DNA of 64,000 nucleotides from Clarireedia homoeocarpa (GCA_001465935.1 LNKV01000002.1:124001-188000); one strand, 5' to 3'. Shown: positions 10,756 through 22,500, counted from the first letter of the stretch. Notes: a model not told the origin generated them from the sequence alone. Numbers and translations: made by a program.

Positions 10756-10887
10756 ATTATATAACCAAATATAGCTCTAAAACCTTAGTCTCACATAAGA
10801 TTTTAGTACCAAACTAGATATATTGAAGCTATCTACTTCGATCTAATTCTAATTACTAATATTACTATCAATCTATTAACAACTCTA

Positions 10888-11312
10888 CTACTATCTATTC
10901 TCTAGATGTTTTCTGGATTTGCTGTTCTTGCTGCCCAAATATGCATTCGCTTGTCCTCTTGCATACGCCACTTACGCGTATACTAGTATGAGAAAGGTTT
11001 AGTGAGGCTCTTCACGATTACTAGATATCTACTATCTATTCTCTAGATGTTTTCTGGATTTGCTGTTCTTGCTGCCCAAATATGCATTCGCTTGTCCTCT
11101 TGCATATACCACTTAAGCGTATGCTAGTATAAGAAAGGTTTAGTGAGGCTCTTCACGATTACTAGATATCTGTTTTCTGGATTTGCTGTTCTTGCTGCCC
11201 AAATGTGCATTCGCTTGTCCTCTTGCATACGCCACTTAAGTGTATACTAGTATGAGAAAGGTTTAGTGAGGCTCTTAACGATTACTAGATATCTGCCATC
11301 TATTCTCTAGAT
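10888..11312. repeat. 141-bp tandem repeat, about three copies
   Basis: The block TCTCTAGATGTTTTCTGGAT ... GATTACTAGATATCT starts near 10888, 11029 and 11171. The first two units are 141 bp apart. The third lacks the first ~19 bp, and a fourth begins at about 11290 and stops. Copies differ at few positions (for example GCATACGCC versus GCATATACC), so the array is young. It is non-coding. Confidence 0.9.
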
Positions 11313-11608
11313 AGTTCTACGAGTCAGTTTTATACATAACATTGGATTTTGTACTAATGAACGGTGCTGCGCTCACACTTCGTACTCCCGGGAGGAATCT
11401 GAGAGAAGCTGAACAACAATGTGTCCTGTACCTAACCTAATGGGTAAAGTCTTAGGACACGGAAGATGATATGAGTTTTATACTAGCCAAACTTGAGGCA
11501 TTCGGCGAAGAAGCTTGATCAAATGACCACTGTTTCGCAATGAGATACCCTCCCGGTGTGACCCTTGCGATCGACGATCGTGTTGATGTAATAGAAGGAA
11601 CGGAGGAA

Positions 11609-11614
11609 TATAAA
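11609..11614 (+). promoter_or_regulatory. TATA box of the 11715 gene
   Basis: TATAAA sits 106 bp upstream of the ATG, followed by a purine-rich leader. The spacing suits a fungal core promoter. No other TATAAA lies between it and the start. Confidence 0.4.
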
Positions 11615-11714
11615 GGTAGGGGGATATAACATAGAGAGGAGGGATAAACAAAGGATCAATCCAACGATATACAAACTTCTACTTTTTACAATCAGAGAAC
11701 CAGATTGATTTCAA

Positions 11715-13760
11715 ATGCCTTACAACGCGCGGTCAAATGATCTCCCCGAAGTGGTTGTTCGCGGTGGGATCGAAGACCCCCGAGCAAGCGAACAGCCGTC
11801 TTTCAGCACACGGATGATCTGTCGGGACGCACTCGACTTTATTTCAAACACAGCGGAGTTTTCGCCTTTAGAAATAAAACACAATAGGGAGAGTCACCAG
11901 CACAAACCAGGAAGCGAGGTCCAGGCCAAACTTGACCAGGTAGTCTCTCGTTCTAAGGAGATTTCATTACCTCTAAGCGCAGGAAGTGCGCTCCAGCCCT
12001 TGTTAGACCTTGTCCCGGGGCTAGTCGTCGGCGGTGGTCTTAGTCGCTCCCCTGCGTTTGATTGCCTGCCTGTCGTGTCCCATTGGGCTGAGCGTACCAA
12101 TGAGTCTTCGGCCACAGACCCTGCCGCGGCTGTCCGTCTTTCTTCGACGTGGGAAGCCACTAATGTCGTTGCGGAAGGAGTCACTATGCAGTACCCACTT
12201 GGGGCCCCTTCCTGGTCACTCAAGACACATGGCATTGCTCCGGTAGCTGCAGGGTCTAGCAAATTTTCTCAGCAATATTCAGCGAAAGACAAGACGTTGG
12301 TCACAACTGTTGCCTTGGCTCGCCGGGCCGACACCCCTCGAACTGGAGGAGTGCTAAGAGCCGCGGCCGAGATCTCTTGGATGCGCAATGCACGTGTTGC
12401 AGATGCTGTCGATTGTGCCCTAGGGTTGCTTTCAGACGCCGCAGAGCTCTTGGCCGCACGCAATAAGGTGGTTGCGACGGGGCTCACAGAGCGCCTCGCG
12501 TTCGCCGAGGTGCGCAAGGTGATCATGCCTACCTGGTGCTCTGCCCGCAAGCCCCTCCCTCCAAAGCTGAGTGGCGTAGCGCTCACAAATGAGCGCATTT
12601 TAAATGATCTCCTCGCTCGTGAGAATTGTGAAGGCCCACTAGTTAACACCAGCATCTTCTCGATGTCGATAGGCTACAATCGGGGCGTCTATGGCGGGTC
12701 AATCTCCGGCTTATGGGCGATCATGGATGCTGCGTTTGTCTTTGATTACTCAATCGGTAAAAGTAATCCTGCATTGGGGGAAAAAGTGGCTTCTGGCTTC
12801 GCCGAGGTGGCTGCCGTTGCCGAAACGTCCATCTCCGCAGGCCCGCATATCACCGACATCCGGATTATCAAGGGTTGTAACTATGCATGCTTACGCCAGA
12901 AGGCCATCATCGAGGATACTGAAGCGACCCTGTCTCATCCGTGTATCGTCGTGTGGAGCGACCTTGCCCGGCTAGCCCGTTATAAGCTTGCGGATGCCGT
13001 GTTCTGTCATGTATACTATGATGCAGGTGGTGGAGAGCAGATGGCAGCGATCGCCGGTCTGGGGTGCGTGCTACACGACTGGATTGATCTTGGAGCTGAT
13101 GTAGCATGTGGAGAGATTAGCAACATCATCCCTTCACTGACAAGGGGATCGTTGGAGGAGGAACCCCTTGCCGAAGTATACTCGCGCCTTGTGGGTGCAA
13201 TGATCTGGTATCGTGACAATGATCCCTATAACCCTGGCGCTCTCTGCATTTTATTCACTCACTGGTGGCAACTCGCCAACTGTCGCCACCGACCCATCAC
13301 CCTCCTGGGTCGGACTGATCTCGATGCTGTTGGCGCGGGCATCGTCGCAATAATTCCGGAAGCAAGACCATCCCTGGAGCATTTCCGAGCATGCGGTACT
13401 AAAGTTGAGCGTAGTGAACGTCCTCTCATAGACGCTGAAACGCGGCTTCAATCTCTCCTTTCCTCGGACCTGTTGCCGGAAACTCAAGCCGTCATTGACC
13501 TCCTCGTTAAACCGGTTCTCGCGTATATAAGAGGGGCAGCTCGCCTGCCTTTGGAAAGTGAATATGTTGGCGCCGTCCTTGCGGCCGAACTAGCGTACCC
13601 TCACCAGCAGAAGATTATGGAGTTGTGGGACCTGGCAATTGTCATGTGGGAATGCGGTGCCTTGTGGGCAGCGGGTGTAGCTGGCCTTTGCTATACCCAT
13701 AACGGAAATTTCAACTGCGACAGGGCTCGCGATGATTTGTCCGACGCCACTTGGAATTAA
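11715..13760 (+). CDS. Intronless 681-residue protein of unknown function in an AT-rich island
   Basis: One uninterrupted frame runs from the ATG at 11715 to a TAA at 13758-13760. I do not recognise the family. The protein has no signal peptide or clear membrane segment. From about residue 190 on it is Ala/Leu-rich and looks largely helical. The most motif-like block is CVLHDWIDLGADVACGE at about 450-467. It has acidic residues D455, D458, D462 and E467, followed by LTRGSLEEE, then YRDNDPYNP (500-507) and LFTHWWQL. Acidic clusters on helices are used for metal-diphosphate binding by class I isoprenoid synthases, but neither DDxxD nor the NSE triad is present, so that is speculation. The gene differs sharply from its surroundings: it is about 60% GC in a sampled line against about 28% in the upstream flank, and it has no intron where most neighbours have two or more. 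It stands alone, with no clustered tailoring enzymes. Recent acquisition is an inference. Confidence 0.8.
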   Translation: MPYNARSNDLPEVVVRGGIEDPRASEQPSFSTRMICRDALDFISNTAEFSPLEIKHNRESHQHKPGSEVQAKLDQVVSRSKEISLPLSAGSALQPLLDLVPGLVVGGGLSRSPAFDCLPVVSHWAERTNESSATDPAAAVRLSSTWEATNVVAEGVTMQYPLGAPSWSLKTHGIAPVAAGSSKFSQQYSAKDKTLVTTVALARRADTPRTGGVLRAAAEISWMRNARVADAVDCALGLLSDAAELLAARNKVVATGLTERLAFAEVRKVIMPTWCSARKPLPPKLSGVALTNERILNDLLARENCEGPLVNTSIFSMSIGYNRGVYGGSISGLWAIMDAAFVFDYSIGKSNPALGEKVASGFAEVAAVAETSISAGPHITDIRIIKGCNYACLRQKAIIEDTEATLSHPCIVVWSDLARLARYKLADAVFCHVYYDAGGGEQMAAIAGLGCVLHDWIDLGADVACGEISNIIPSLTRGSLEEEPLAEVYSRLVGAMIWYRDNDPYNPGALCILFTHWWQLANCRHRPITLLGRTDLDAVGAGIVAIIPEARPSLEHFRACGTKVERSERPLIDAETRLQSLLSSDLLPETQAVIDLLVKPVLAYIRGAARLPLESEYVGAVLAAELAYPHQQKIMELWDLAIVMWECGALWAAGVAGLCYTHNGNFNCDRARDDLSDATWN

Positions 13761-14828
13761 ACTGCAATGAGAAGCTTGGGTTATTTAGATACAAGCTGCA
13801 ATAGACTGATAGAAAAATGACATCACCTACTTCGTAACTCAGCAGAAATAGATTGACAATCCCATCGATATGAGATGATGCCGTCAAGAGTAAACAATGA
13901 AGTGTAACGCACACTGAAATTCACTTCCTTTCAAACCACAGTGGCTTTCTTTTTGTGTTGATCATCCAAGGGCAGCGATTCTCTGTCAACTGAACACGGT
14001 TTCAGCAACGGCATCTCGAATATCAAGGTCCAACCGAATAAAAGGTGATGGCGAGTAAACTTGCAGCAAAATTCCCAGCGTGGGCAGTTCACGATTCATT
14101 CAAGGAATATAGCTGGAATGCTGCTGAAGGTAACTTGATCTCAGGTGGGGTAGTTTTATACCTACATATATCCAAGGCCACCAAGGCCACCAAGGCCACC
14201 AGGGCTACCTTACCTACACACCTACTTACTGTTCGTAGTTTCTGCACCAAATCCAACGCTCGTCCTCGCGCAGCAAGAATCCTACGAAACATGTCACACC
14301 ATGACCCTCAATGGTCTTAATGGTAAGAGCCATACCAATTCTAGACCGAGCGGCGCCCTACCCGCATGTTATCGTTCACAGATAACGAAAAGCTTTCCGT
14401 CTGTCTCCAGATCCAGATCGTTGAAGGTGCTCGTATAACTTCAACAATGCAACGACAATTCAAATTTCATAATTTACCTGACCATCTTAATCATCAACTT
14501 GCATTTCTATTCATTCACCCATCCATACTTGATTTGAATTTATGTTAACTTATGCCATGCCAACAAGGAGTCATGGAATCATGCCTGACATCTCCCAGTG
14601 GAGACCAATGAAATTCTGATGTAATTCTTGAAACGTCCGGGATTGTCGGTATATATCTCTCCCTGTTCGTATTTGAATACTTCAGACGATCACTCTTTCG
14701 TATTCGAGTAAATTTTCAAACTTCCATCTCTACGGTACTGTATTACTTGTTGATAGATACCTTCTTCTTCTCTTGTTTCGTGACATCTTCATCTCTGTTA
14801 ACCTATTTTGCGCAAAAACAACATCACG
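13761..14828. other. Intergenic region with a 9-bp minisatellite
   Basis: No gene seen. A CCAAGGCCA tandem repeat (about four copies) lies at 14171-14210. The last 150 bp are CT-rich and probably form the promoter and leader of the gene at 14829. Confidence 0.5.
14171..14210. repeat. CCAAGGCCA minisatellite
   Basis: About four near-perfect 9-bp units. Confidence 0.85.
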
Positions 14829-15240
14829 ATGCTCAACCCCCTATCTCATCTACCTCTCCTCCTATCTCTCCTCCTGCTCACCTCAGCCGATCACGCGGCA
14901 TCATTAGAAGTACGTACTATTACCTTTCCTATCCCTCTCAAAGCCAACTTCAACAGATAAAAGCTAACCTCCCTCCCCCCTTTAGATCCGTCAAACCCCC
15001 GCACCAACAACAACAAGTACCTCGACGTCTCTTGACCCCTCGCAATCCTCATCCAATTCCCTCGCCATCCAATCAGCACTCGCATCCTACGCATCTTCTC
15101 TCAGCGCTGCGTCTGCCACCGCTTCCGTTACTACTACGCATGCGGGGCCTGCTGTTGCGACTGGTGGCGTTGGTGCGAACGGGATGGCATGGGGGAATGT
15201 GGTTGGGGGGTTGATTTTGGGGGGCGTGGGGCTTTTGTGA
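14829..15240 (+). CDS. Small Ser/Thr-rich GPI-anchor-like surface protein
   Basis: Two exons, 14829-14909 and 14986-15240, are separated by a 76-nt intron (donor GTACGT, branch CTAAC, acceptor TTTAG). Together they encode 111 residues. The N-terminus (MLNPLSHLPLLLSLLLLTSA) is a strong signal peptide. The middle is rich in Thr, Ser and Ala (TTTSTSTSLDPSQSSSNS), as in O-mannosylated wall proteins. The end has a Gly/Asn-rich stretch followed by a short hydrophobic tail (GNVVGGLILGGVGLL) with no charged residue after it. That is the layout of a GPI-anchor signal, with an omega site probably at one of the Gly/Asn residues near 87-96. No cysteine occurs in the protein. Role inferred: small wall or plasma-membrane surface protein. 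The specific function is unknown. Confidence 0.72.
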
Positions 15241-16800
15241 GAGGAAGAATTTGGGGTGAAATAAGACAAGGAAGAAACATATACATGTGCTAAACATATA
15301 GAGAGGTTCTGATTTGGAGTTTGGAGATTGGTCATAGAATATTGATTGGGTAGACAAAATATAGATCTCGTGGGCTTAGGAGTTGAGAATGGATGGAGAT
15401 GGAGTGCTGGTCAGTTGCTGGTTCAAGAATGACTTATTGCGGTTGAAAGAAGGGCTGCACTCGCAGATGATCGAGAGCGTATCACAGATCGAAAGCGGTT
15501 CAACCCTAGAATTGAGGAGGAAAGGGGGATGGTCAGATATGTCATTTGGCAACTGGATGTCCATGGTTGACTGTGATATTGCTACAAGTCCGATATTAGG
15601 AGTCGGCGCATCTTATTATTTCGACGAGTTCTGCAAACGTTTGCGGGTTGTTGTCCAGCCGCAATACTCGAAGGGCGGGGTCCATATATCAATACTGATC
15701 TTGGCATCTGATCCATGGCTGGAACGGGGGAGCATAACGGGCAAAGTTATCAACCTGTTTTACTATTCTCATGTACGTTCAGTGGGAGGCTACTGCTATT
15801 GTTTTGGGTGCATAGTGGCTATTTCATCTAAAATTTACATATGGTTCATCATAATTTGTTGTCTATGTCATGTCCTCCAAAACCCACCTAACTTTGAATG
15901 AAGTTTGATTCTGACCAGAGTTCAAAGGCAGACGATCATCAACGGCTGTAGGAGATGAGCAGCTTCAAAAGAATTGCAACACCCGCTCAGCCTCCTGAAA
16001 ATTGGGCCGTGAACCTGACGTGCTGATAGACTCGAGCATCCAAGTCACCTGCAGACTCTGGACACCGCTCAAGATGTCACTATATCCTTCCGCTTGGAGC
16101 CAGTAGGACATGCCAGCTCGATTGCATACATAGCAGGCAGCTCCTGGGTCCATTATATCATGCTGATGGTCCATCCAATGCATCATACAAACGTTTGACT
16201 TGGACGCTCATACAACTCTGGTGATGATGTATAAGCAAAAGTTAAAGGTCATTTAATGGAGCGTTTGCGTTGCTCATCAACCGATGTCACACATCAATGT
16301 CAACCGTCGAAGACTTTGCTTTAGAACGGATGACGAGCAGGGCTGCTTTATCGTAGGATCGTCAGCTGGATGTAGTGGGGTGAGCAGGGAAGAAAAGAAT
16401 TAGAAATTGGGGCCTGGAAAACAAAATGAGTAATAGTGGATATATCTAACCACTTTCGCAATGGAACTCGTTGTCATCGATATTATCTTTTATCATTGTT
16501 ATTGTCTGGTCTGCAAGGGCAGCTGAGGACAGTTCAGGATTCGACAAAAGTTTTGGGTCTCCTGTTCGTTGAACTCTGTGCTCTGCATTCACATCCTCCG
16601 ACATCGCTACCACCAATCTTTTTGACCTACACGTGACTATAATTTTAGTAACCTTACAATCAAGGTTATAGAGGGGTCCGCGGGGTGGTTTTCACCTCTT
16701 TTTTCTTCCCTTTTTTTTTCTTTCTTTTCAACTTCATCAACCTTGAATTACCAATTTCCCTATTAGTAATTCCCGCTACCACTCCACAAAATATCTAAAC
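15241..16800. other. Intergenic region upstream of ARG1
   Basis: A 172-codon plus frame at 15383 starts at TTG, shows no domain and has no splice context. A 73-codon minus frame at 15965-16186 is equally unsupported. Neither is called. The last 120 bp before 16801 are strongly CT-rich, as in many fungal leaders. Confidence 0.5.
16630..16635. promoter_or_regulatory. CACGTG E-box upstream of ARG1
   Basis: CACGTG followed by ACT, 166 bp before the ATG. CACGTG is bound by bHLH factors in fungi. A perfect Gcn4/CPC1 site (TGASTCA) was not found in the last 350 bp. Functional use is inferred only. Confidence 0.25.
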
Positions 16801-18804
16801 ATGAAGGGGAGAGTCTGTTTGGCCTACTCTGGTATGTATTATTGATTACTCGTGCTAGAATGTAGCTATGACTAATATCTTGCAGGCGGTCTTGACACCA
16901 GCACCATCTTGCGTTGGCTGTTGGATGAGGGTTATGAAGTCGTCTGCTTCCTTGCCAATGTAGGGCAAGAGGAAAACTGGGATGAAGTCAAGGCCAAGGC
17001 CGAGAAGATTGGTGCTTCAAAGATGATCATCCTCGACTTGCGCAAGGAGTTCGTCGAGCAGTTGTGTTTCCGTGCCATTCAATGCAATGCACAATATGAG
17101 GGAAGATAGTAAGTATCGTCTCCAACAATCTTACCATCTTCACCAACTGACGCTCATATAGCTTGCTTGGTGTGTGACTCTAAATATGTCCTCGTTGGGC
17201 GGTTACTAACCGCTTGCTCGTCACTCAGGCACCAGTTTGGCTCGCCCAGTCATTGCTCGTGCACAGATGCGCGTTGCCGAAGAAGAGAACTGTAAGTAAT
17301 CTATCGCCTGGATAACTGCTTGGGACGCCTGAAGTAGTCTATTACTTTGTATGATCATAGTTACAGTGAGCTGACATTACATTGAAAAGGCCAATTTGTC
17401 AGTCACGGATGTACTGTAAGTCTAAAAATGCTTTCACTTTCATGTGAAATTCTACCGATCCTCTTTTCCATTAAATTAGATACGTCCATGACTGACTTCA
17501 TGCTAGGGTAAAGGAAACGACGGTGTAAGTGTCATTTGATATTGTGTTTGTCCCACTAATTTGAAACTGACCTCCTCTAACAGATTCGCTTCGGTGAGTC
17601 TCATTCTGATCCAGTCCTATATCCTCTTGTTACTGACTGCAAACACTTGTAGAATTGGCATTCCTCGCCATCAACCCCAAGATTCAGATCATTGCTCCAT
17701 GGAGAATTCCTGAGTTCTGTGATCGATTCCAAGGAAGAAATGACTTGCTTGACTACGCCGCTGCCACAGGCATTCCAGTGACATCCACCAAAGCCAAGCC
17801 ATACAGCATGGACGATAACATCGCTCACTGCAGTTATGAAGCAGGTACTCTAGAGGATCCCTCCATGCCTCCTCCAGATGACATGTGGACTCGAACTGTT
17901 GATCCTCGTTCCGCCCCTGATCAAGTCGTGGACATTGCCATTCACTTTGAGAAGGGTCTACCAGTCAAGCTTATTGCTGGTGACAAAACATATACAGACA
18001 GCCTTGAGCTCTTCATTGCGCTCAATGAGATTGGCAAACAGGCCGGTATTGGCCGAATTGATATCGTTGAGGTACGTTGCACATTATTCTACTCGTGCTT
18101 GTAACCGCGTTAGCTAGTCGACCTAGCAGTTTAAAACTGCTCTGGCAGGGCTAGTTGACTTTATTTAAAAAATCACTGACACGAGTACAGAACCGCTTCA
18201 TTGGATTGAAGAGCCGTGGTTGCTACGATTCGCCAGCCATGACAATCCTCAGACTCGCCCATCTGGACGCCGAATCCTTGGTCATGGACGGCAAAGTCCG
18301 CTCCCTTCGTGATCAATTCGTTACATTCAACTGGTCTGAACTCCTGTACAATGGACTCTATTTCTCGCCAGAGCGAGAGTTCATCGAGAACTCTCTTGTT
18401 TTCTGTCAGAGACGAGTAGTATGTGTTCATTGTCCTAGTCCGTGTTACTTGAAGTCGACCGCTAACTTTTCATTCCTGCTAGAACGCCGAAGTCAGACTC
18501 CGTTGCTACAAGGGCAATGTCTATGTTCTTGGCCGAAGCTCCGAGACCGAGAAGCTCTATTCCTCAGAGGAAGCTTCCATGGATTCATTGGAGAACTTCA
18601 GCCCTCTGGATACAAGTATGTTTTCAACCCCACATTACCCCATTTCCTACCCCTGTCCAGCTCCCCTATCCTGACAGTCGCTTGGCCTCGCGTTACTAAT
18701 TGGTGATGTGCAATCTAGCTGGCTTCATCAACATCAATGCCATTCGTCTCAAGAAGTACGGAATGCAGAAGGCCGAGGAGGGACAGAGTCTTAGCAAAGC
18801 ATAG
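16801..18804 (+). CDS. ARG1: Argininosuccinate synthase
   Basis: Catalyses citrulline + aspartate + ATP to argininosuccinate, the penultimate step of arginine synthesis, in the cytosol. Eleven exons join to 1245 nt (414 residues), close to the ~420 residues of the yeast enzyme: 16801-16831, 16886-17108, 17162-17169, 17229-17291, 17390-17415, 17507-17524, 17584-17593, 17653-18071, 18191-18418, 18483-18615, 18719-18804. The ATP-pyrophosphatase loop SGGLDTS is at residues 10-16. Conserved blocks ANVGQEE, YLLGTSLARP, CTGKGND, RFE, YSMDDNIAH and SRGCYDSPA follow in order. Two exons are only 8 and 10 nt long but are required: YLLGT spans exons 2-4 and GIRFELAF spans exons 6-8. The gene is convergent with the HECT ligase. 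Splicing was done by hand, but all junctions are GT-AG and every expected motif is restored. Confidence 0.97.
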
Positions 18805-18852
18805 GTTGCCATATGGTATTGGTATTCATGCTGGGTGCTGGTTGTCCGTTGA

Positions 18853-18883
<31 letters not shown>

Positions 18884-19500
18884 CGAGATTTGAAATTCTT
18901 AGATGAACCAAAAAATGTATAAGAGAGTTTTGCTTTGTTGCTTGCCTTCAGTGACTACCATCTGCCTTGTCGAATGCGCACATGCATGCGCTCGTTGAAC
19001 TAACTCATACACTTAAATCCCCAGTGTCCCATTCTTTGATTTAGAATCCTGCTTCCCAGCTGCCACATCGAGCTGGATGTGCCCGTCTCACTTCTTATGA
19101 TATCATATTCAATGTGAGAATTGGCCATTTGTAGCACTTCAATGCAGGTCACATGTATTCAATCGTACTCCCCATTAACTTGTCTTCAATATGCAGAAAG
19201 ACAGCTCCCTATCAAAAGCCAAAAGAAGAAGAAAAAAATGTCTTGATGCATCTACTATATCCTATGCTATCCTAGCAGTCCGTTTGCTTTAACCACCGTT
19301 TCCTCGCTGAGTGAAATTTGATCATTATAGATAAAGTTGCCATTGCGCACACAATGACCTCCATTTCCTTTCCACACAGCACTTTTTTTTTATAAATTCC
19401 AATTCGCTCTCAAACTCCCCTGAGCCAGAATTTGATAAGTTAAATCCCCCTGAAGCCCAGGGTACGCACTTCGCTCTGTCCACTATGCTCCCCCACCACC
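18805..19500. other. Convergent 3' intergenic region
   Basis: Between the ends of ARG1 and the HECT ligase gene. Contains a 29-nt T run (18855-18883) and a shorter T run near 19383. No gene seen. Confidence 0.6.
18855..18883 (+). repeat. Poly-T tract (29 nt)
   Basis: Uninterrupted T29 starting about 50 bp after the ARG1 stop, probably in its 3' flank. Homopolymers of this length are often misread, so the exact count is uncertain. Confidence 0.9.
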
Positions 19501-22500
19501 CTACGCATTCCCAAATCCCTTACTATTCTCCAACGCCATTTCCAACTTCTCCCTTAGCACCTCCCTGCTGCTATACTCCGGCAGCAGCAACACCCCAAAA
19601 CAAGTATAGCTACTCGGTAAATGATCATCATCTACACCATTCTTCTGTAAATCGAACTTCAGCGCGCGCATCCCCCCAACTGGTACACGATCACTCGCCG
19701 TCACAAACTCCAGCAATTTGCGTTTCTGCCCAAGATCGAATTTCTTGACGATCGCCCAGAAATCCTTGACGGTGCGGTGTCCCGCGCTCCAGCCAGTGTA
19801 CCGCGCATTGCGGCGCATCTCGTTGATGTCGATGTCCTGGACGCCTTCGATGAGGGATTGCAGGGTGTCTGGGTCGAAGAGGGTGATAGAGCGGGGATCA
19901 ACACAGGTGAAGAAGCCGCGCTTGAAGGCGTCGAATTGGGGACGTACGGAAATATCCGTGAGCCATTGGATGTAATCGCTGACGTAGCTATTGCGATTTT
20001 CGTGCGTGACGAGCGGCGCGTCGGCGGGGTTGGAGTGAGAGGCGGTTTCGGCAAATTGCGGCCACTGCGTGGAGCAACTCATGTCGCGGCTGATGGGCTG
20101 ACCGAATTGCTCGACGGTGAATTCGTAGGTACGGCAGAAGACGTCTTCAACGGAGCCGTCTTTTTCGTCCCATTCGAGGAGGGAGGTAAGGCCGTTAGCG
20201 AGATCGGGCCAGCCGTCGGAGATGTGGTGAAGCTCCGTGATGCTTTCGCCTAGTAGCTTCCTGTATAGTGCTTTGGGGAATGTTACTGGTAAGGTAAGAC
20301 CGTTGTACACAGCCAATGACATAATTAGCCCGATGAGTTCGAACTTCCATAATGGCTCTGGTGACCCTGGCTGGAACCAAGTCATCTTCGTCCGGGGGTC
20401 GATTGTAAAAGTCCCATAGTCAGGATTGAGGGCTTCGGCAATAGCTAGCCGGAAGAACTCTTGCTGAATTCCGCCAAGATCAAATCCTTCTTCACCTTGC
20501 TCTTCGCCCAGCCTAATCTTCAAAGGTCGCATCAACTCGCGCTCCTCCCTTCTCCAGATTGAATTGAAAGTATCCAATAGCACATGGTCTCGACGGATTG
20601 ATAAGACCAGAAATCTAGAAGTGGCTGTGCTCATGCGGTCATAGAGTCTGTAGCGCTGCGCTTCGTCTGTCATCAAGCTGTCGTGGGCAATCGTGGCACG
20701 GATCAGTCCCTGCATAGATTTTGCTTCCTCAAAGGATTGATTCATTCGCGAATAGTTAATGGCTCGGAAGTAGATGACCAATGTCTCGGGATTGAAAAGG
20801 TAAGGATAGTCGAGTAAATGCACAGTTTTCCTGTTTGCGTGGAAAGACATCCACTCCGTAGGCATAGCAATGGAATCCAATCGCTCAGAAAAGTACTCGG
20901 TGCGGAAATGTATATCGCCGAGGAGTAGCGACTTCCTGTTTTTATCTATATTTCGTTGGTTAGTCCGTCTAACATAATGAAGAGAGTTTGAACATACATA
21001 TTGCTGCTATGGTTGCCAAGGCTCCCCCAAAAGATCCATCAGAAGGAACTTCTGCTTTGCCATCCCAGTCCTGCAGCATTACAGTTCTGGCCCAGTCCAG
21101 TATAAGAGTGGGTATCCTCTTCTCGTGTAAATTGCGTTCAGCGTCCGTAAAATTTAGAATAGGTTGAGTGTCGAGATCGATGACTTTGAGAGTATCAAGA
21201 ACAAGCTCCAAGACGTCATCTTGCTCATTGCCATCACCTCGAATATCATGCTGAAGTTCCAGAAGCTCAGCAAAACGTCGTCTTGTAGGAATAGCTGCGA
21301 ATACCCGCCGAGCCAGTCTCATTATCAGATCGTTTGTGAATGCATCGTCATACCGAAGACATAATGCTATTGATTCTAGAGCAGATGATTCTCTTCCAAG
21401 CATGGCGGTACCGTATGAACGGATTCGAGACATGTTAGCAAGTTGTCTTGCTTCATGCACCAGGGGGGCTGCGGCAACAAGCGCGTGCAAGCAAACATTT
21501 ATCACACGAGCAGCATCGGTTTTGGAAAGTGGGGATTCAGAGTTCATGTCATAGCCGTGAGGGTCCTTTGCCCAGTCTAATTGTTTTGGTGGTTTGAACA
21601 GGGTTCCTGCTGCGATCCACAAGCTGTCAAAGACAATTACAGGAGCAACCCTGGTCATGCGGAGCAAAGAATACCAGGCGGTCTGTGAGTCAAATACATT
21701 CCCATTCTGATAGCTAAATGACTTGATCAGAGAGCTGGGTGTGCTGAGAACAGAGAACAGACTCTGATGTATGAATTGTTGCCAATGCTTTCTGAGAAGA
21801 TCCTTCCGGTTTGTTGATACGTTGATCCGCCTTAGTTGCTTGGTTCCACTAGCATACCTCTTCAGATTATCATCTATCCGCTCCGGATGTAGTTCGTGTT
21901 GTTCACAGGTGCTATCATCTTGCAGGATATCACAAATCAGGTTTATTACTTCGACAGGTAGTAGTGATAGTGATTGTGGCAACTTTTCGTCGTGTGGCGA
22001 CGAATCACACAGTCGTAAACCTGAATGGCGCACTTTCTGTTCCTGCTTCTTGTTCACGGGATCATTGCTGGCCGCGAATTCGGACTTCTCTGTGGTAGGC
22101 AGCTGAAGCTTGGAATCGCTGTCCTCACTTGGATAAGGTCTGGCTGGGGAGACGGAACCCTCTGTGGTAGGCAGATGAAGGGCTGAGCTAGTTGATGGAA
22201 CTTGCTGTTGGGGCTTATGCTTGGAAATAATTTGCGATTCTCGGCTTGATATAATAGGACTAGAGACGGTGGTATCATGCTTCCTCGCGGATGTTGAGAG
22301 ATTCAAGATTCCTTTAGTAACATGCGAGTCACTAAGGTCTGTCTTTCGTCGAGGAGTCGCAGTTGCAACATGTGTATCACCATTAGGGATAACCTTTGAG
22401 CTTAGACGGTTGTTGGGTGTCACTTCATCAGAATTGCTTCCCAGATGTCTGACGGCCGCTTTCCTCTCTGCCCGAGTACCGCTAACCTTTCTATGATTGA

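Noticed and set aside
11894..13487. Several antisense and alternate-frame ORFs inside the 681-codon gene
   Set aside because: Expected shadows in GC-rich coding DNA. The long frame is uninterrupted and has the TATA box.
15383..15901. 172-codon plus frame starting at TTG
   Set aside because: No ATG near the start, a hydrophobic Cys-rich end of no known type and no splice context. Probably chance.
15965..16186. 73-codon minus frame with protein-like composition
   Set aside because: Too short, no partner exon, no recognised motif.
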